DNA of 64,000 bases from Robiginitomaculum sp. (GCA_015485155.1 WFUF01000003.1:1-64000); one strand, 5' to 3'; positions 8,374 through 17,793 are shown, counted from the first letter of the stretch. Numbers and translations are program-made. Notes: generated from the letters alone by a model not told the origin.

Positions 8374-8396
8374 CTGCGCGATACCAGATCGCGCAG
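8374..8396. other. 9-bp hairpin after parE
   Basis: CTGCGCGAT and its exact complement are separated by 5 nt. There is no T tract, so it is a weak terminator candidate; it could also be a recombination-associated structure at the right edge of the island. Confidence 0.3.
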
Positions 8397-8457
8397 GGAA
8401 GGCTAGCCGCATAATCGAAATAACAACTTGCAACTACTGCTACTTTTCTTGCTGTCT

Positions 8458-8784
8458 TTACGCGCAGACAATACAAAACGGGGCGGCTGGATCCTGGTTC
8501 AGGCGCTCTGGGGCAATTTCCTCGCCGCATCTGGTACAATAACCATATTCACCCTCTTCAAGACGAAGCAAAGCGCCTTCAATGCGCTTTAACTCCAGCG
8601 CCCGCCTTGCGTCTTTGGCTTTATCCATTGCTTGAATTTGCAAAGCATCCATTCGTGACAACCGTCCGACTGATTGCTGGTCCAGCGTCACCGGTTTTTG
8701 GTCGCTTTTGCCCATATCCCGCAAATCCTCAAGTTCACGGTGCAAGGCCAGCAGAGATTTTTTGATCTGATCATAATTTTTCAT
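8458..8784 (-). CDS. TraR/DksA-family C4 zinc-finger protein
   Basis: 108-aa protein of the DksA/TraR family, which binds the RNA polymerase secondary channel and modulates transcription with ppGpp. It has the coiled-coil-like N-terminal helices, then the zinc finger CTRC-x17-CIVC near the C-terminus, inside GEYGYCTRCGEEI. It is shorter than classical DksA, so it is better called DksA-like. The ATG at 8784 has a strong GGGGG ribosome site; the frame extends to 8805 without support. It marks the return to ordinary chromosomal sequence after the island. Confidence 0.88.
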   Translation of the reverse strand: MKNYDQIKKSLLALHRELEDLRDMGKSDQKPVTLDQQSVGRLSRMDALQIQAMDKAKDARRALELKRIEGALLRLEEGEYGYCTRCGEEIAPERLNQDPAAPFCIVCA

Positions 8785-8869
8785 TATACCCCCATGCAAA
8801 GCCAATATTACAGCCTAAACTTTCGTATTTTGCTTTGCAAACCTGTAAAAAAACCGGCAAGGTGCAATC

Positions 8870-9817
8870 ATGAGTAAATCAATATTGTCCCTATCCGATA
8901 TTTCAAAAAGCTATGGCGGCAAGCGGGCCGTGAGCAATTTGAATCTGGAAGTTCCGCCCAACTCCATTACCGGCTTTCTTGGCCCCAATGGTGCTGGGAA
9001 ATCTACATCTATTCGCATTGGTCTTGGCATTTTACAGCCCGACGCTGGCGAGGTTCTGTTGTTTGGTGAGCGGCCCAATTATAAATCGCTGGATCGGGTT
9101 GGGTTCTTGCCCGAAGAGCGGGGACTATACCGAAAAATGAAGGTGCTACAGGTAATTATGCACTTTGCCCGTCTAAAAGGCATGAAGGCAGCCACAGCAA
9201 AAAAACATGCCCTTTTCCTGCTGGAAAAATTTGGCCTTTCCGATGCCTGCAACAAAAAAGTGCGGGAAATGTCCAAAGGCATGGCCCAGAAAATTCAAAT
9301 CATTGCGGCCATTGTCCATCAGCCGGAATTTGTAATACTTGATGAGCCATTTTCCGGTCTTGATCCGGTCAATCAGCAAAATCTGGAAGACATGATCAGG
9401 GAACTGGCACAACAGGGCACAACCGTGCTGTTTTCAACTCATGTGATGGAACATGCCGAGCGCCTGTGCGACCGGATTATATTATTGTCTCGGGGCCGTA
9501 AAATTTTTGATGGTGATGTTAAACAGGCCCTGACGACCATACCCAACAAGGTAATTTTGGGAACAGATGCCGGCATAAACCCTGCCAAGATACTGGGCAA
9601 ATTGATAAGCTCCATTCAACCTCTTGAAAGCGACAGGGCATCTGTTTCGCGCTGGTCGGTAGATTTATCCAAAAACACTGATGTTCAGGACGTTTTGCGA
9701 ACCTGTGTTGAACAGGGGCTGGCACTTCGCTCATTCGAGCCAACCCGGCGTCATTTGCACGAAGTATTTGTCAACCTGGTGGGTGCCGATGTGATGAGTG
9801 AAGGAGCAAGCCAATAA
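8870..9817 (+). CDS. ABC-2 exporter ATP-binding protein (NatA-like)
   Basis: Cytoplasmic ATPase subunit of an ABC-2 type exporter. Walker A is GPNGAGKST (about residue 38), the signature is the variant EMSKGMAQKIQ, and Walker B is FVILDEPFSGLDP. The C-terminal about 90 residues form the DUF4162-like accessory domain common in NatA-type ATPases. A clear ribosome site (AAGGTG) precedes the ATG. Its stop overlaps the start of the permease gene by one base (TAATG). Substrate unknown; sodium export is one possibility by homology to NatAB. Confidence 0.92.
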   Translation: MSKSILSLSDISKSYGGKRAVSNLNLEVPPNSITGFLGPNGAGKSTSIRIGLGILQPDAGEVLLFGERPNYKSLDRVGFLPEERGLYRKMKVLQVIMHFARLKGMKAATAKKHALFLLEKFGLSDACNKKVREMSKGMAQKIQIIAAIVHQPEFVILDEPFSGLDPVNQQNLEDMIRELAQQGTTVLFSTHVMEHAERLCDRIILLSRGRKIFDGDVKQALTTIPNKVILGTDAGINPAKILGKLISSIQPLESDRASVSRWSVDLSKNTDVQDVLRTCVEQGLALRSFEPTRRHLHEVFVNLVGADVMSEGASQ

Positions 9818-11298
9818 TGCGTCATGTTTATCTGATTGCCCGCAGGGAATATCTTTCTTATGTGGCCACCATCGGTTTTTGGGTATCATTGGCCATGATC
9901 CCGGTATTTTTGCTGTTGGGCATGATGCTTCCGGCATTTCTGGATCGGGCATCCCCCACCCGTAATTTTGTTGTCATTGATACAAGTGCCAGATTTGAGC
10001 AGGTAATACGCGATGTTATTGACGAACGGCGGCAGGAACAAATTGAACGCCTTATTGATAAACTGATATTGGTTGATGGTGAAACCGGCCCGCTGATCGA
10101 GGCCAAAGCGGCGCTGGATGATTTTCCTGGCGAGGAAAAAATCGCTGAATTGCTGGGCTCAAGATATGCTGCTGCTCTGGATGGCCTGCGTCGGGACTTC
10201 AGGATGGTCAAGGCACCAGAACAAACTGCAAGCGCCTTGCGCCCCTGGCTGCTGGGGGAAAAACAGCTTGATACACCGCGCGGCCCAGAAAGCCTGCATG
10301 CTGCTGTTTTTATCGACATCAAACCTGATAATGAGGTGGAGATTCAATATTGGAGCGCCAATATCAACGAAGGTAAATTACTTAATATGGTTCGTGATGC
10401 TGTGCGTAACAAAATGCGCATGGATGGTTTTACAAATGCCGGTATTGAGCGCTCTTTGGTCAAACAGATCAGCCAGTTAACCCCTGAAGTTATTTCCATG
10501 TCACCGGAAAAAGCCGAAGATGATGCAAAGGTCACTGCAAAAGACCGGCTGCCATATATTATGGCGGTAATGTTCGGATTTTTGCTGTGGTCAGTGGTGT
10601 TTTCAGTGGCCAATATGTTGCTGACATCTGTGATTGAGGAAAAATCCAATAAAATCCTGGATAGCCTGTTATGTGCTGCACCTCTGCGGGCAATCTTGAT
10701 GGGAAAACTGTTTGGTGTTGCAGCGGTCAGCTTCACCCTGATCATTGGCTGGGCATTGGCTGGTTGGGTTTCAGCAATGCTGGCAGGGTCGGTAATTGAA
10801 GTAAGCGAAGGCCACAAATTCACCTCTTTGATAGCCAGTGCCGGGGATTTGAAATTACTGATCCCGTTCTTTGCATATTTCGTCTTTGGCTATTTGATGT
10901 TTGGCTCCATATTTCTGGCGCTGGGCTCTTTGTGCGAAACCTTGCAGGAAGCACAGACCCTGATGACACCGCTGATTTTCCTGCTGATGGTGCCGGTTAT
11001 TGCCCTGATGTTTGCCATGCAGGATCCCGAAAGCCCGGTTTTAGCCGTCCTGTCATGGATACCTCTGTTTACCCCTTATATTATGATGGCGCGCCTGCCT
11101 ACGGATCCGCCAATGATCGAGATCATCGGCACCGCGCTGGTGATGTTGGCAACCACGGCGTTGATCTTACTGGCCGCTGGCAAGGTTTTTCAGGCTGGTG
11201 TCATGCATCAGGCTGGCTCTGACTATTTTAAGAAAATGCTTGGTAAATATATGCCGGGCAGAAAAGCCAGCAAAACAAATCCCAAAACCGGTGCCTAA
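9817..11298 (+). CDS. ABC-2 exporter permease (NatB-like)
   Basis: Inner-membrane partner of the upstream ATPase, 493 aa. One N-terminal membrane helix (about residues 18-40) is followed by a long extracytoplasmic region (about 45-245) and then a block of five or six membrane helices, starting at YIMAVMFGFLLWSVVFSVANMLLTS. The sequence VIEEKSNKILDSLLCAAPL is typical of the ABC2_membrane_3 family. Translation is coupled to the ATPase gene. Substrate unknown. Confidence 0.9.
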   Translation: MRHVYLIARREYLSYVATIGFWVSLAMIPVFLLLGMMLPAFLDRASPTRNFVVIDTSARFEQVIRDVIDERRQEQIERLIDKLILVDGETGPLIEAKAALDDFPGEEKIAELLGSRYAAALDGLRRDFRMVKAPEQTASALRPWLLGEKQLDTPRGPESLHAAVFIDIKPDNEVEIQYWSANINEGKLLNMVRDAVRNKMRMDGFTNAGIERSLVKQISQLTPEVISMSPEKAEDDAKVTAKDRLPYIMAVMFGFLLWSVVFSVANMLLTSVIEEKSNKILDSLLCAAPLRAILMGKLFGVAAVSFTLIIGWALAGWVSAMLAGSVIEVSEGHKFTSLIASAGDLKLLIPFFAYFVFGYLMFGSIFLALGSLCETLQEAQTLMTPLIFLLMVPVIALMFAMQDPESPVLAVLSWIPLFTPYIMMARLPTDPPMIEIIGTALVMLATTALILLAAGKVFQAGVMHQAGSDYFKKMLGKYMPGRKASKTNPKTGA

Positions 11299-11392
11299 AA
11301 TAGCAATCATGCGAAACCAATTATAACCCAAACGCACTGTTAAAAGATCAAATAAAATGGGACAGAATTAACCCTTGATCAAAACGGATACT

Positions 11393-12136
11393 CTAAATTT
11401 CGCTGATATCTCCGGGCAGTCGGGCTCTGGCCTGGAGCCATTTCATACCCAGCAAATCACGAAAAGCGACCAGTAGCCTGCCAAAATTGCTGTATTTGGA
11501 GGAGCCGCTGTTTCTGGCCCGGTGCTGAACCGGCAGAAACTCGGCCACCATTCCCTCGCGCTGTATGAGTGCCGGAATATAGCGGTGTTGATGGTCAAAG
11601 AATGGCAGCAGAATATATATCCTTTTGTAAATAGCCTTAATACCGCACCCGGTATCTACAGTTTCGTCATTCAAGATAGCGCCGCGTACCCAATTAGCGA
11701 ACCTGGACCCGATGCGTTTTGAAAAAGTGTCCTTACGCTTTTGCCGTATCCCGCCAACCATTGCCAGATCAAGCGGAGCATTTTCTCTGCGCAAATGTGC
11801 CAGCAGCTTTGGTAAATCATCTGGTACATTCTGGCCATCACCATCTAGCATGCATAGAATTTCCCCCTTCGCATGCAATGCTCCGGTTCTGATGGCCCGG
11901 CTTTGTCCGGCATTGTTTTTATGGCTTAAAATCCGCAATTGTGGAATATCATCGCGCAGGGATTGCAACTCTGCCAGTGTGCTGTCTGTGCTGCAGTCAT
12001 TTATAACCAGCAATTCAAAGCGCTCATTCTTTAGGGCAGCGGCAATTTCTGCTGCTAATAATCCAATGTTTCCCGCTTCGTTAAAAACCGGTACAATTAC
12101 GCTTATTTCAACTGTATTGTCGTTTTTGTTTTTCAT
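11393..12136 (-). CDS. Family 2 glycosyltransferase (polyprenyl-phosphate sugar transferase type)
   Basis: 247-aa GT-A fold enzyme. The N-terminus (ISVIVPVFNEAGNI), VINDCSTDST and the metal-binding DGDGQN (about residue 98) are the usual family 2 marks. Similarity is to DPM1-like enzymes that load a sugar on a polyprenyl phosphate, and the KRIGSRFANWVRG region fits that. There is no C-terminal membrane segment, so it is a soluble or peripheral form. Divergent from the HMG-CoA lyase gene, with only about 58 nt between the starts. Sugar and acceptor unknown. Confidence 0.87.
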   Translation of the reverse strand: MKNKNDNTVEISVIVPVFNEAGNIGLLAAEIAAALKNERFELLVINDCSTDSTLAELQSLRDDIPQLRILSHKNNAGQSRAIRTGALHAKGEILCMLDGDGQNVPDDLPKLLAHLRRENAPLDLAMVGGIRQKRKDTFSKRIGSRFANWVRGAILNDETVDTGCGIKAIYKRIYILLPFFDHQHRYIPALIQREGMVAEFLPVQHRARNSGSSKYSNFGRLLVAFRDLLGMKWLQARARLPGDISEI

Positions 12137-12194
12137 TGGCGCACATTATAACACTGATGATATTTTGCCAATGACCCAAAGCCAGGAACAACCA

Positions 12195-13091
12195 ATGTCC
12201 AAAACCATAGAAATTGTCGAAGTCGGCCCCCGGGACGGCCTGCAGAACGAAAAAAAATTCCTGCCAACCAGTGTCAAAATAGAATTTATACAGCGGCTGG
12301 TGGATTCTGGTGTGCGCCGCCTAGAAGTAGCCAGTTTTGTGCACCCCAAACAGGTGCCGGCGATGGCTGATGCCGAAGCGGTTATGAAAGCCCTGCCACG
12401 TCTTACAGGCGTGCGTTATATTGGGCTGGCGCTGAATGAGCGCGGATTTCGCCGGGCGCTTGATGCCGGGTGCGATGAGATCAACTTTGTAATGGTGGCC
12501 AGCGCAGGTTTTGGCTTGCGCAATCAAAATGCCACGCCGATGCAAACCGCAGATTTATTCGATCGCATTGCAATTTTAGCTCATGATGAAAAAGTGCCGG
12601 TTTCGGTAACTATTTCAGTTGCTTTTGGCGATCCATTTGATGGTGAAGTTGCCACATCCACACTTGAAACACTAGTGACAAGAGCAGTCCATGCCGGTGC
12701 TGCGGAGATTGCGCTTGGGGATACTATTGGCGTTGCTGATCCATGGACGGTGGCAGCAGTAATTAACCGGCTACGGGCCAAAGTCCCGGATATTGCGTTA
12801 CGGATGCATTTTCACAATACACGCAATACAGCCTTGGCCAATATTTATACAAGCCTGGAAAACAATATAAAGATTATTGATGCTTCATGCGGCGGAATAG
12901 GTGGTTGTCCGTTTGCTCCGGCGGCAACAGGCAATGTAGCTACAGAGGATGTGCTTTATATGTTGCACCGGGCAGGTTTTGAAACCGGAATTGATCTGGA
13001 TAAAATGATTGCTACCTCAAACTGGCTGTCGGGCAAATTGGGCAAGGAGCTTCCTGCACTTTTACCCAAGGCAGGCATGTTCCCGTCCTAA
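12195..13091 (+). CDS. Hydroxymethylglutaryl-CoA lyase
   Basis: Cleaves 3-hydroxy-3-methylglutaryl-CoA to acetoacetate and acetyl-CoA, the last step of leucine degradation. The DRE-TIM barrel starts with VEVGPRDGLQNE; the metal-binding HFHNTRN and the catalytic cysteine loop SCGGIGGCPFAPAATGNVATED are present. The 298-aa length fits. I use the ATG at 12195 because AGGA lies 7 nt upstream; the frame is open far upstream (antisense to the glycosyltransferase) and an ATG at 12171 is possible. It stands alone here, without the acyl-CoA carboxylase or isovaleryl-CoA dehydrogenase that often accompany it. Confidence 0.94.
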   Translation: MSKTIEIVEVGPRDGLQNEKKFLPTSVKIEFIQRLVDSGVRRLEVASFVHPKQVPAMADAEAVMKALPRLTGVRYIGLALNERGFRRALDAGCDEINFVMVASAGFGLRNQNATPMQTADLFDRIAILAHDEKVPVSVTISVAFGDPFDGEVATSTLETLVTRAVHAGAAEIALGDTIGVADPWTVAAVINRLRAKVPDIALRMHFHNTRNTALANIYTSLENNIKIIDASCGGIGGCPFAPAATGNVATEDVLYMLHRAGFETGIDLDKMIATSNWLSGKLGKELPALLPKAGMFPS

Positions 13092-13114
13092 AGCATTTTT
13101 TGGTTTATAGTGTC

Positions 13115-14524
13115 CTAATCAAACCAAAGCCTTGGATTCATCAGATTATCCGGATCAATGGCCTGTTTTATCTGTCGCATCATAGTAATTTCCACGCCGG
13201 TTTTATAGCGTTTAAGGTCGTTGACGCGGGCAATGCCAATGCCGTGTTCCGCGGAAAAACTACCACCCATTTCCTGTACCAGATCATGTACCAGCGTGGT
13301 AATTTCACTCCGGAGCCGGGTAAATTCATTGCTTTTCATGCCAATTGGTGACAGCAAATTATAATGCAGATTCCCGTCACCTAAATGTCCAAACACGCAA
13401 AATCTGGTGTCAGGAATTTGTTGCAGTATTTTATTTCTGGCCTGTTTTAGAAAATCGGCAATATTGGCAAGAGGCAAGGATATATCATGTTTGATAGCAG
13501 CACCTTCGCTCTTTTGCGCCGCAGATATATTTTCGCGTAAGGCCAATAATTCATCGTGCTGTTTTTGTGATCTGGCAATTACTGCATCAATAATCAGCCC
13601 CTTATCAAGGGCCGAGGCCAAGGCATTTTGCGCAATTTCAGAGCCATGCCAGCTTTCAAATTCCACCATAACTGACCATGGAGCATCATGGGCCAATGGC
13701 TTTTTGGCTCCGGGGATATTTTGCAAAACCAGTGACAGGGCCAATTGCGAAACCAGTTCAAATTTTGCCACAGGATCAGCGCAATGGTTTTGCAAATAAC
13801 CAAGTGCTCTGGTGGCATCTGCTACCGAGTTTACGCTGCACCAGGCCAAAGTTTTTGCCTTTGGCATGGGGAACAGGCGCAAAACCGCTTTGGTAACAAT
13901 GCCAAGGGTGCCCTCTGCACCAATGAACATCTGTTTTAGATCATAACCGGTATTGTTTTTGTACAGGCTGTTCATCCCTGTCCACACTTGCCCGTCGGCC
14001 AGCACTACCTCCAGACCAAGCACCAGTTCGCGCATGGTTCCATAACGTAATACCATCATGCCTCCGGCATTGGTGGATATGGCTCCGCCAATAGTGGCAC
14101 TGCCACCAGAGGCAAGTTCCATTGGGAATAACAGATCATGTTCAAAAGCAGCCCCGGCAGCATCAGACAGGCTGACACCGGCACTGACGGTTAAAGTCAT
14201 GTCTGATTTATTTATCCTTGGTATCTGCTGCAGGTTTTTGGTGCTAAGCAGGATCTCTCCTTGTGGGATTTGACCACCAACCAGCCCGGTATTTCCTCCT
14301 TGTGGAGTTACTGCCACCTGATGTTGTGCACAAAGTTGCACTATTTCTGTTACCTGCCTTGTTGAATCAGGCAAGACAATCAACGGCGTAAACCCATGCC
14401 AGCGATCCCGCCATTCGTGCAGATATGGTGTTGCTGCCTCCTGGTCACAGATCATGTTCTTATCGCCCAATATCTGCCGGGCCGATGCAAGGAATTGCTG
14501 CGATAGCTCAGTCAACAGGCCCAC
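13115..14524 (-). CDS. FAD-linked oxidase, GlcD / D-2-hydroxyglutarate dehydrogenase type
   Basis: 469-aa flavoprotein that likely oxidises a D-2-hydroxy acid. The FAD-binding PCMH domain (about residues 40-215) has PQGGNTGLVGG, ELASGGSATIGGAISTNAGG and GAEGTLGIVT; the C-terminal FAD-oxidase domain ends with SAEHGIGI and DPDNLMNP. FGHLGDGNLHYN is the metal-site motif of the D-lactate/D-2-hydroxyglutarate group. The start is GTG (14524), overlapping the end of tsaC by 17 nt, so the two form an operon. Exact substrate unresolved between D-lactate, D-2-hydroxyglutarate and glycolate. Confidence 0.88.
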   Translation of the reverse strand: MGLLTELSQQFLASARQILGDKNMICDQEAATPYLHEWRDRWHGFTPLIVLPDSTRQVTEIVQLCAQHQVAVTPQGGNTGLVGGQIPQGEILLSTKNLQQIPRINKSDMTLTVSAGVSLSDAAGAAFEHDLLFPMELASGGSATIGGAISTNAGGMMVLRYGTMRELVLGLEVVLADGQVWTGMNSLYKNNTGYDLKQMFIGAEGTLGIVTKAVLRLFPMPKAKTLAWCSVNSVADATRALGYLQNHCADPVAKFELVSQLALSLVLQNIPGAKKPLAHDAPWSVMVEFESWHGSEIAQNALASALDKGLIIDAVIARSQKQHDELLALRENISAAQKSEGAAIKHDISLPLANIADFLKQARNKILQQIPDTRFCVFGHLGDGNLHYNLLSPIGMKSNEFTRLRSEITTLVHDLVQEMGGSFSAEHGIGIARVNDLKRYKTGVEITMMRQIKQAIDPDNLMNPRLWFD

Positions 14525-15143
14525 TCACTTGTTCGATTTGTGTCCTTGGCAACATGCCTTGGCGCAGTATTCTTGGCGAATCACAAGTTAAATCCAGCAA
14601 GGTGGAGCTAAGACCATCTGATCCGGTGCCGCCATCAATGATCATATCCACATTTTCGAAAATATGCTCTGATAATTGTGCAATTTTCGTAGGGGGCTGT
14701 TCTCCTGCCAGATTAGCTGAAGGAGCCACAAGGGGGTGATTTAACCTGCGGATCAGTTTTTGCGTAAAATCATGATCCGGACAGCGAAGCGCAACCGTAT
14801 CAAGCCCGCCTCTGGCCGCGTTATGGATGGCAGCACAAGGCTTTGCAGGTACAATCAATGTAAGTGGTCCCGGCCAGAACTTTGCTATTAGAGATCTGGC
14901 TTTGGAGTTTACTTCTCCGAGTTCCTGCGCCATTTCAAGGTCACTGACATGAGGTAACAGGGCTTTTTGCGCCTCTCGGCCCTTGATCCGGTAAATTCGC
15001 AAGATTGCCTCGCCATGATTGGCCATGGCAGCAATTCCATAAACAGTTTCTGTGGGGATAACCACCAGACCGCCATCTTGTAAAACAGACGCTGCCTTAC
15101 TTGCAGTTTTGGGATCTTTAGCGCAAAGAACAGGTGTGGACAT
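14508..15143 (-). CDS. tsaC: L-threonylcarbamoyladenylate synthase (TsaC/Sua5/YrdC)
   Basis: Makes threonylcarbamoyl-AMP from threonine, bicarbonate and ATP for the t6A37 modification of tRNAs. The YrdC domain occupies nearly all of the 211 aa, with VIPTETVYGIA, the KGR segment in YRIKGREAQK, the PGPLTLIV stretch and VAPSANLAG. It lacks the extra C-terminal Sua5 domain of longer homologues (about 320 aa), so it is the TsaC-length form. Its 3' end overlaps the start of the FAD oxidase by 17 nt. Confidence 0.93.
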   Translation of the reverse strand: MSTPVLCAKDPKTASKAASVLQDGGLVVIPTETVYGIAAMANHGEAILRIYRIKGREAQKALLPHVSDLEMAQELGEVNSKARSLIAKFWPGPLTLIVPAKPCAAIHNAARGGLDTVALRCPDHDFTQKLIRRLNHPLVAPSANLAGEQPPTKIAQLSEHIFENVDMIIDGGTGSDGLSSTLLDLTCDSPRILRQGMLPRTQIEQVSGPVD

Positions 15144-15315
15144 ATTGGCCTTCTTACAGTTTTCAAATTTGTTTATCCTGATCTGTAAATCAGAGCAATT
15201 GTCAATGCTTCAGTAACAGGCTCCGGTTCCCGGCCCTGATCATTGAATGACTTGCCAATAAGCCTTGGCCCGGTACACTTGAGCCTTAGGGCCGGAATAT
15301 AAGGAAACCTTTGCC

Positions 15316-17109
15316 ATGAATTATCAAGCCCCGATCCGGGATGTTTTGTTTACGCTGGAGCATATTTGCGGACTATATGACTTGCAAGAAACAGGAGGCT
15401 TTCCCGAGCTGTCAGAGGAACTGGTACGGGCCATAATGGAAGAGGCAGGCAAATTTACTGCATTGGAGCTGGCCCCCATCAATCGCGGCGGGGACTTACA
15501 CGGTGCAACTCTGCAAGATGGAAATATTGCCACGGCGCCGGGCTTTCGCGAAGCCTATGACAAATTTGTAACCGGTGGCTGGCAGGGGCTTTCTTTTGAT
15601 GAAGATCATGGCGGCATGGGCCTGCCTAATGTATTGGGCGTTGCATTTATGGAATTGATGCAGGCTGCCAATATGGCTTTTGGACTGTGCCCGATGCTGA
15701 CAATGGGTGCCATAGAAGTTCTAATTCAGGCAGGAAGCCCGGAACAAAAATCAACATACCTGCCCAAATTGATAACTGGCGAGTGGACGGCCAGCATGAA
15801 TTTGACCGAAAGTTCAGCCGGCTCAGATGTGGGTGCCTTGCGCACCTCGGCTGAACCGCAGGAAGATGGCTCATACTTGTTAAGAGGGCAAAAAATATTC
15901 ATCACCTGGGGCGAGCATGATTGTGCTGAAAACATCATACATCTGGTGTTGGCGCGCACTGAGGGCGCACCCAAAGGCACCAAAGGGCTTTCCTTGTTTC
16001 TTGTTCCAAAATTTCTTCCAGATGATGCGGGGAACTTTACTGTTCGCAATGATGTTTTTGCCATCGGGCTGGAGCACAAGCTGGGCATTCATGGCAGCCC
16101 CACATGCGTGATGGAATATGGCGGCAACACCGGGGCCAAAGGCTGGCTGATCGGTGAGGAAATGCGCGGCATGGCCATGATGTTTATAATGATGAATTCC
16201 GCCCGCTTAAATGTTGGCGCGCAAGGGGTGGGCATTGGTGAGCGGTCCTGGCAACAGGCATTTGCCTATGCCAATGAGCGCAAACAGGGCCGGGCTGAAA
16301 CCACGGAGCAAATTCCGGCCCCGATAATTCATCACCCGGATGTGCGGCGAATGCTGGTACAGGGTAAGGCCAGACTGGCCGCGGCCCGGGCCATTGTTTA
16401 TGCGTGCGGGTTTGCCGCTGATATGGCAGTTCACGGCACTGATAAGAACATTCGCGCCAAGGCCCGCCGCCGCGAAGACTTGCTGACCCCTTTGGCCAAA
16501 TCATATGGCTCGCAAACCGGTGTGCAGATTGCCTCAATGGGTGTGCAGGTGCATGGTGGAATGGGCTATATTGAAGAAACCGGCGCTGCGCAGCATTTCC
16601 GTGATGCGCGGATCACCCCCATCTACGAAGGAACCAATGGCATTCAGGCCATAGATCTGGCCGGGCGCAAACTGTCCATGCAAGGCGGGTTGCTGTTTGA
16701 AGAAATTCTTGATGAAATCAAAGCCTGTGTTTCCGATTGTCACCAAAATAAAGATGAGCGTTTGCAGCAAGCCGGCAAAAGCCTGTCCCTGGCGGCAGAT
16801 GCCATGGAACAAGCGGTTAACTGGCTTTTGGATCCTGCGCAAAGCAAACAGGATATTTTAAGCGCTGCCAATGCCTTTCAGGACATGTGCGCAATTACCA
16901 TCGGAGGGTTTTATCTGATCAAAGGGGCGCTTGCTGCACAGGAAATGCTAAAGCGCGGGACTGGTGACAAGGCCTATTATCAGGGGCGGATTGATCTTGC
17001 TGTGATATTTGCATCTTCTGATTTTGCACTTGCTGCTGCTCGCATTAGTGAAATTCGCGCCGGAGCCGATTGTCTTTATGCTGTGGGGGCTGAAAAACTT
17101 AACCCATGA
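15316..17109 (+). CDS. Acyl-CoA dehydrogenase with C-terminal extension (DmdC/FadE-like)
   Basis: 597-aa flavoprotein dehydrogenating an acyl-CoA at C2-C3. Standard domains run in order: N-terminal helical, a middle beta domain with MNLTESSAGSDVGALRT, and the C-terminal helical domain with MGVQVHGGMGYIEETGAAQHFRDARITPIYEGTNGIQ seen here in pieces, including the likely catalytic glutamate in YEGTNG. The final about 120 residues form the extra C-terminal domain found in the long acyl-CoA dehydrogenases, which include 3-methylmercaptopropionyl-CoA dehydrogenase (DmdC). True substrate cannot be set from sequence. Ribosome site AAGGAAA precedes the ATG. Overlaps the methyltransferase gene by 4 nt. 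Confidence 0.9.
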   Translation: MNYQAPIRDVLFTLEHICGLYDLQETGGFPELSEELVRAIMEEAGKFTALELAPINRGGDLHGATLQDGNIATAPGFREAYDKFVTGGWQGLSFDEDHGGMGLPNVLGVAFMELMQAANMAFGLCPMLTMGAIEVLIQAGSPEQKSTYLPKLITGEWTASMNLTESSAGSDVGALRTSAEPQEDGSYLLRGQKIFITWGEHDCAENIIHLVLARTEGAPKGTKGLSLFLVPKFLPDDAGNFTVRNDVFAIGLEHKLGIHGSPTCVMEYGGNTGAKGWLIGEEMRGMAMMFIMMNSARLNVGAQGVGIGERSWQQAFAYANERKQGRAETTEQIPAPIIHHPDVRRMLVQGKARLAAARAIVYACGFAADMAVHGTDKNIRAKARRREDLLTPLAKSYGSQTGVQIASMGVQVHGGMGYIEETGAAQHFRDARITPIYEGTNGIQAIDLAGRKLSMQGGLLFEEILDEIKACVSDCHQNKDERLQQAGKSLSLAADAMEQAVNWLLDPAQSKQDILSAANAFQDMCAITIGGFYLIKGALAAQEMLKRGTGDKAYYQGRIDLAVIFASSDFALAAARISEIRAGADCLYAVGAEKLNP

Positions 17110-17726
17110 ATTTTTATCAAAAACATATCCTGCCAAAGGTGATCAATTTTGCCTGTTCCACTGGACAAATGAAAAAGGTGCGGGCCAGAACCATACCTAT
17201 GGCCAGCGGCGAAGTATTGGAAATCGGCTTTGGCTCAGGATTAAATCTGCCCTTTTATCAGGCAGGAAATGTAAAACGGTTTGTGGCGGTGGAGCCTGAT
17301 CCTGGAATGCGCAAATTGGCTGAAAAACGGATGGTTGAAGCAGACTTTGATTGTGAAGTCTTGGGGCTTAAAGCTGAAACCATTCCTTTGGATGATGGCT
17401 GCATGGATACGGTGGTGGTGACGTTTTCTTTATGTTCAATTGCCGATACTGCGCAGGCCATGGCCGAAATACGCCGGGTGATCAAGCCTGATGGCAGGCT
17501 GATTTTTGCGGAGCATGGATTGGCACCCGATGCGCGAATTGCCAAATGGCAGCATCGCATCGAACCGTTCTGGAAGCCTGTTGGTGGTGGTTGCCATTTA
17601 ACCCGCAAGCCTGTGGAAATAATTGCGGGCGGAGGGTTTTCCCCTGAACAGGTCGAGGCTGATTATTTACCCAAAATACCAAAATTCTCCGGTTATGTAA
17701 GTTTTGGTTATGCCAGTCCGGCATGA
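17106..17726 (+). CDS. Class I SAM-dependent methyltransferase (UbiE-like)
   Basis: 206-aa methyltransferase; motif I VLEIGFGSGLNLPFY (residues about 38-52), acidic motif II AVEPDPG, and the DTVVVTFSLCSI and EHG segments fit the Methyltransf_11/UbiE group. Substrate unknown. The start overlaps the acyl-CoA dehydrogenase stop (ATGA), so they are co-transcribed. No membrane or signal segment. Confidence 0.85.
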   Translation: MNFYQKHILPKVINFACSTGQMKKVRARTIPMASGEVLEIGFGSGLNLPFYQAGNVKRFVAVEPDPGMRKLAEKRMVEADFDCEVLGLKAETIPLDDGCMDTVVVTFSLCSIADTAQAMAEIRRVIKPDGRLIFAEHGLAPDARIAKWQHRIEPFWKPVGGGCHLTRKPVEIIAGGGFSPEQVEADYLPKIPKFSGYVSFGYASPA

Positions 17727-17793
17727 ATTCTTCTTGTAACCGAGGTAGCTTACGGCCAGTGTTATTAAAACGTATACAAGGGTAAGATCACCA

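Noticed and set aside
12171-12194. Longer N-terminus for HMG-CoA lyase
   Set aside because: ATG at 12171 has no ribosome site and the frame upstream is antisense to the glycosyltransferase; the AGGA site supports 12195.
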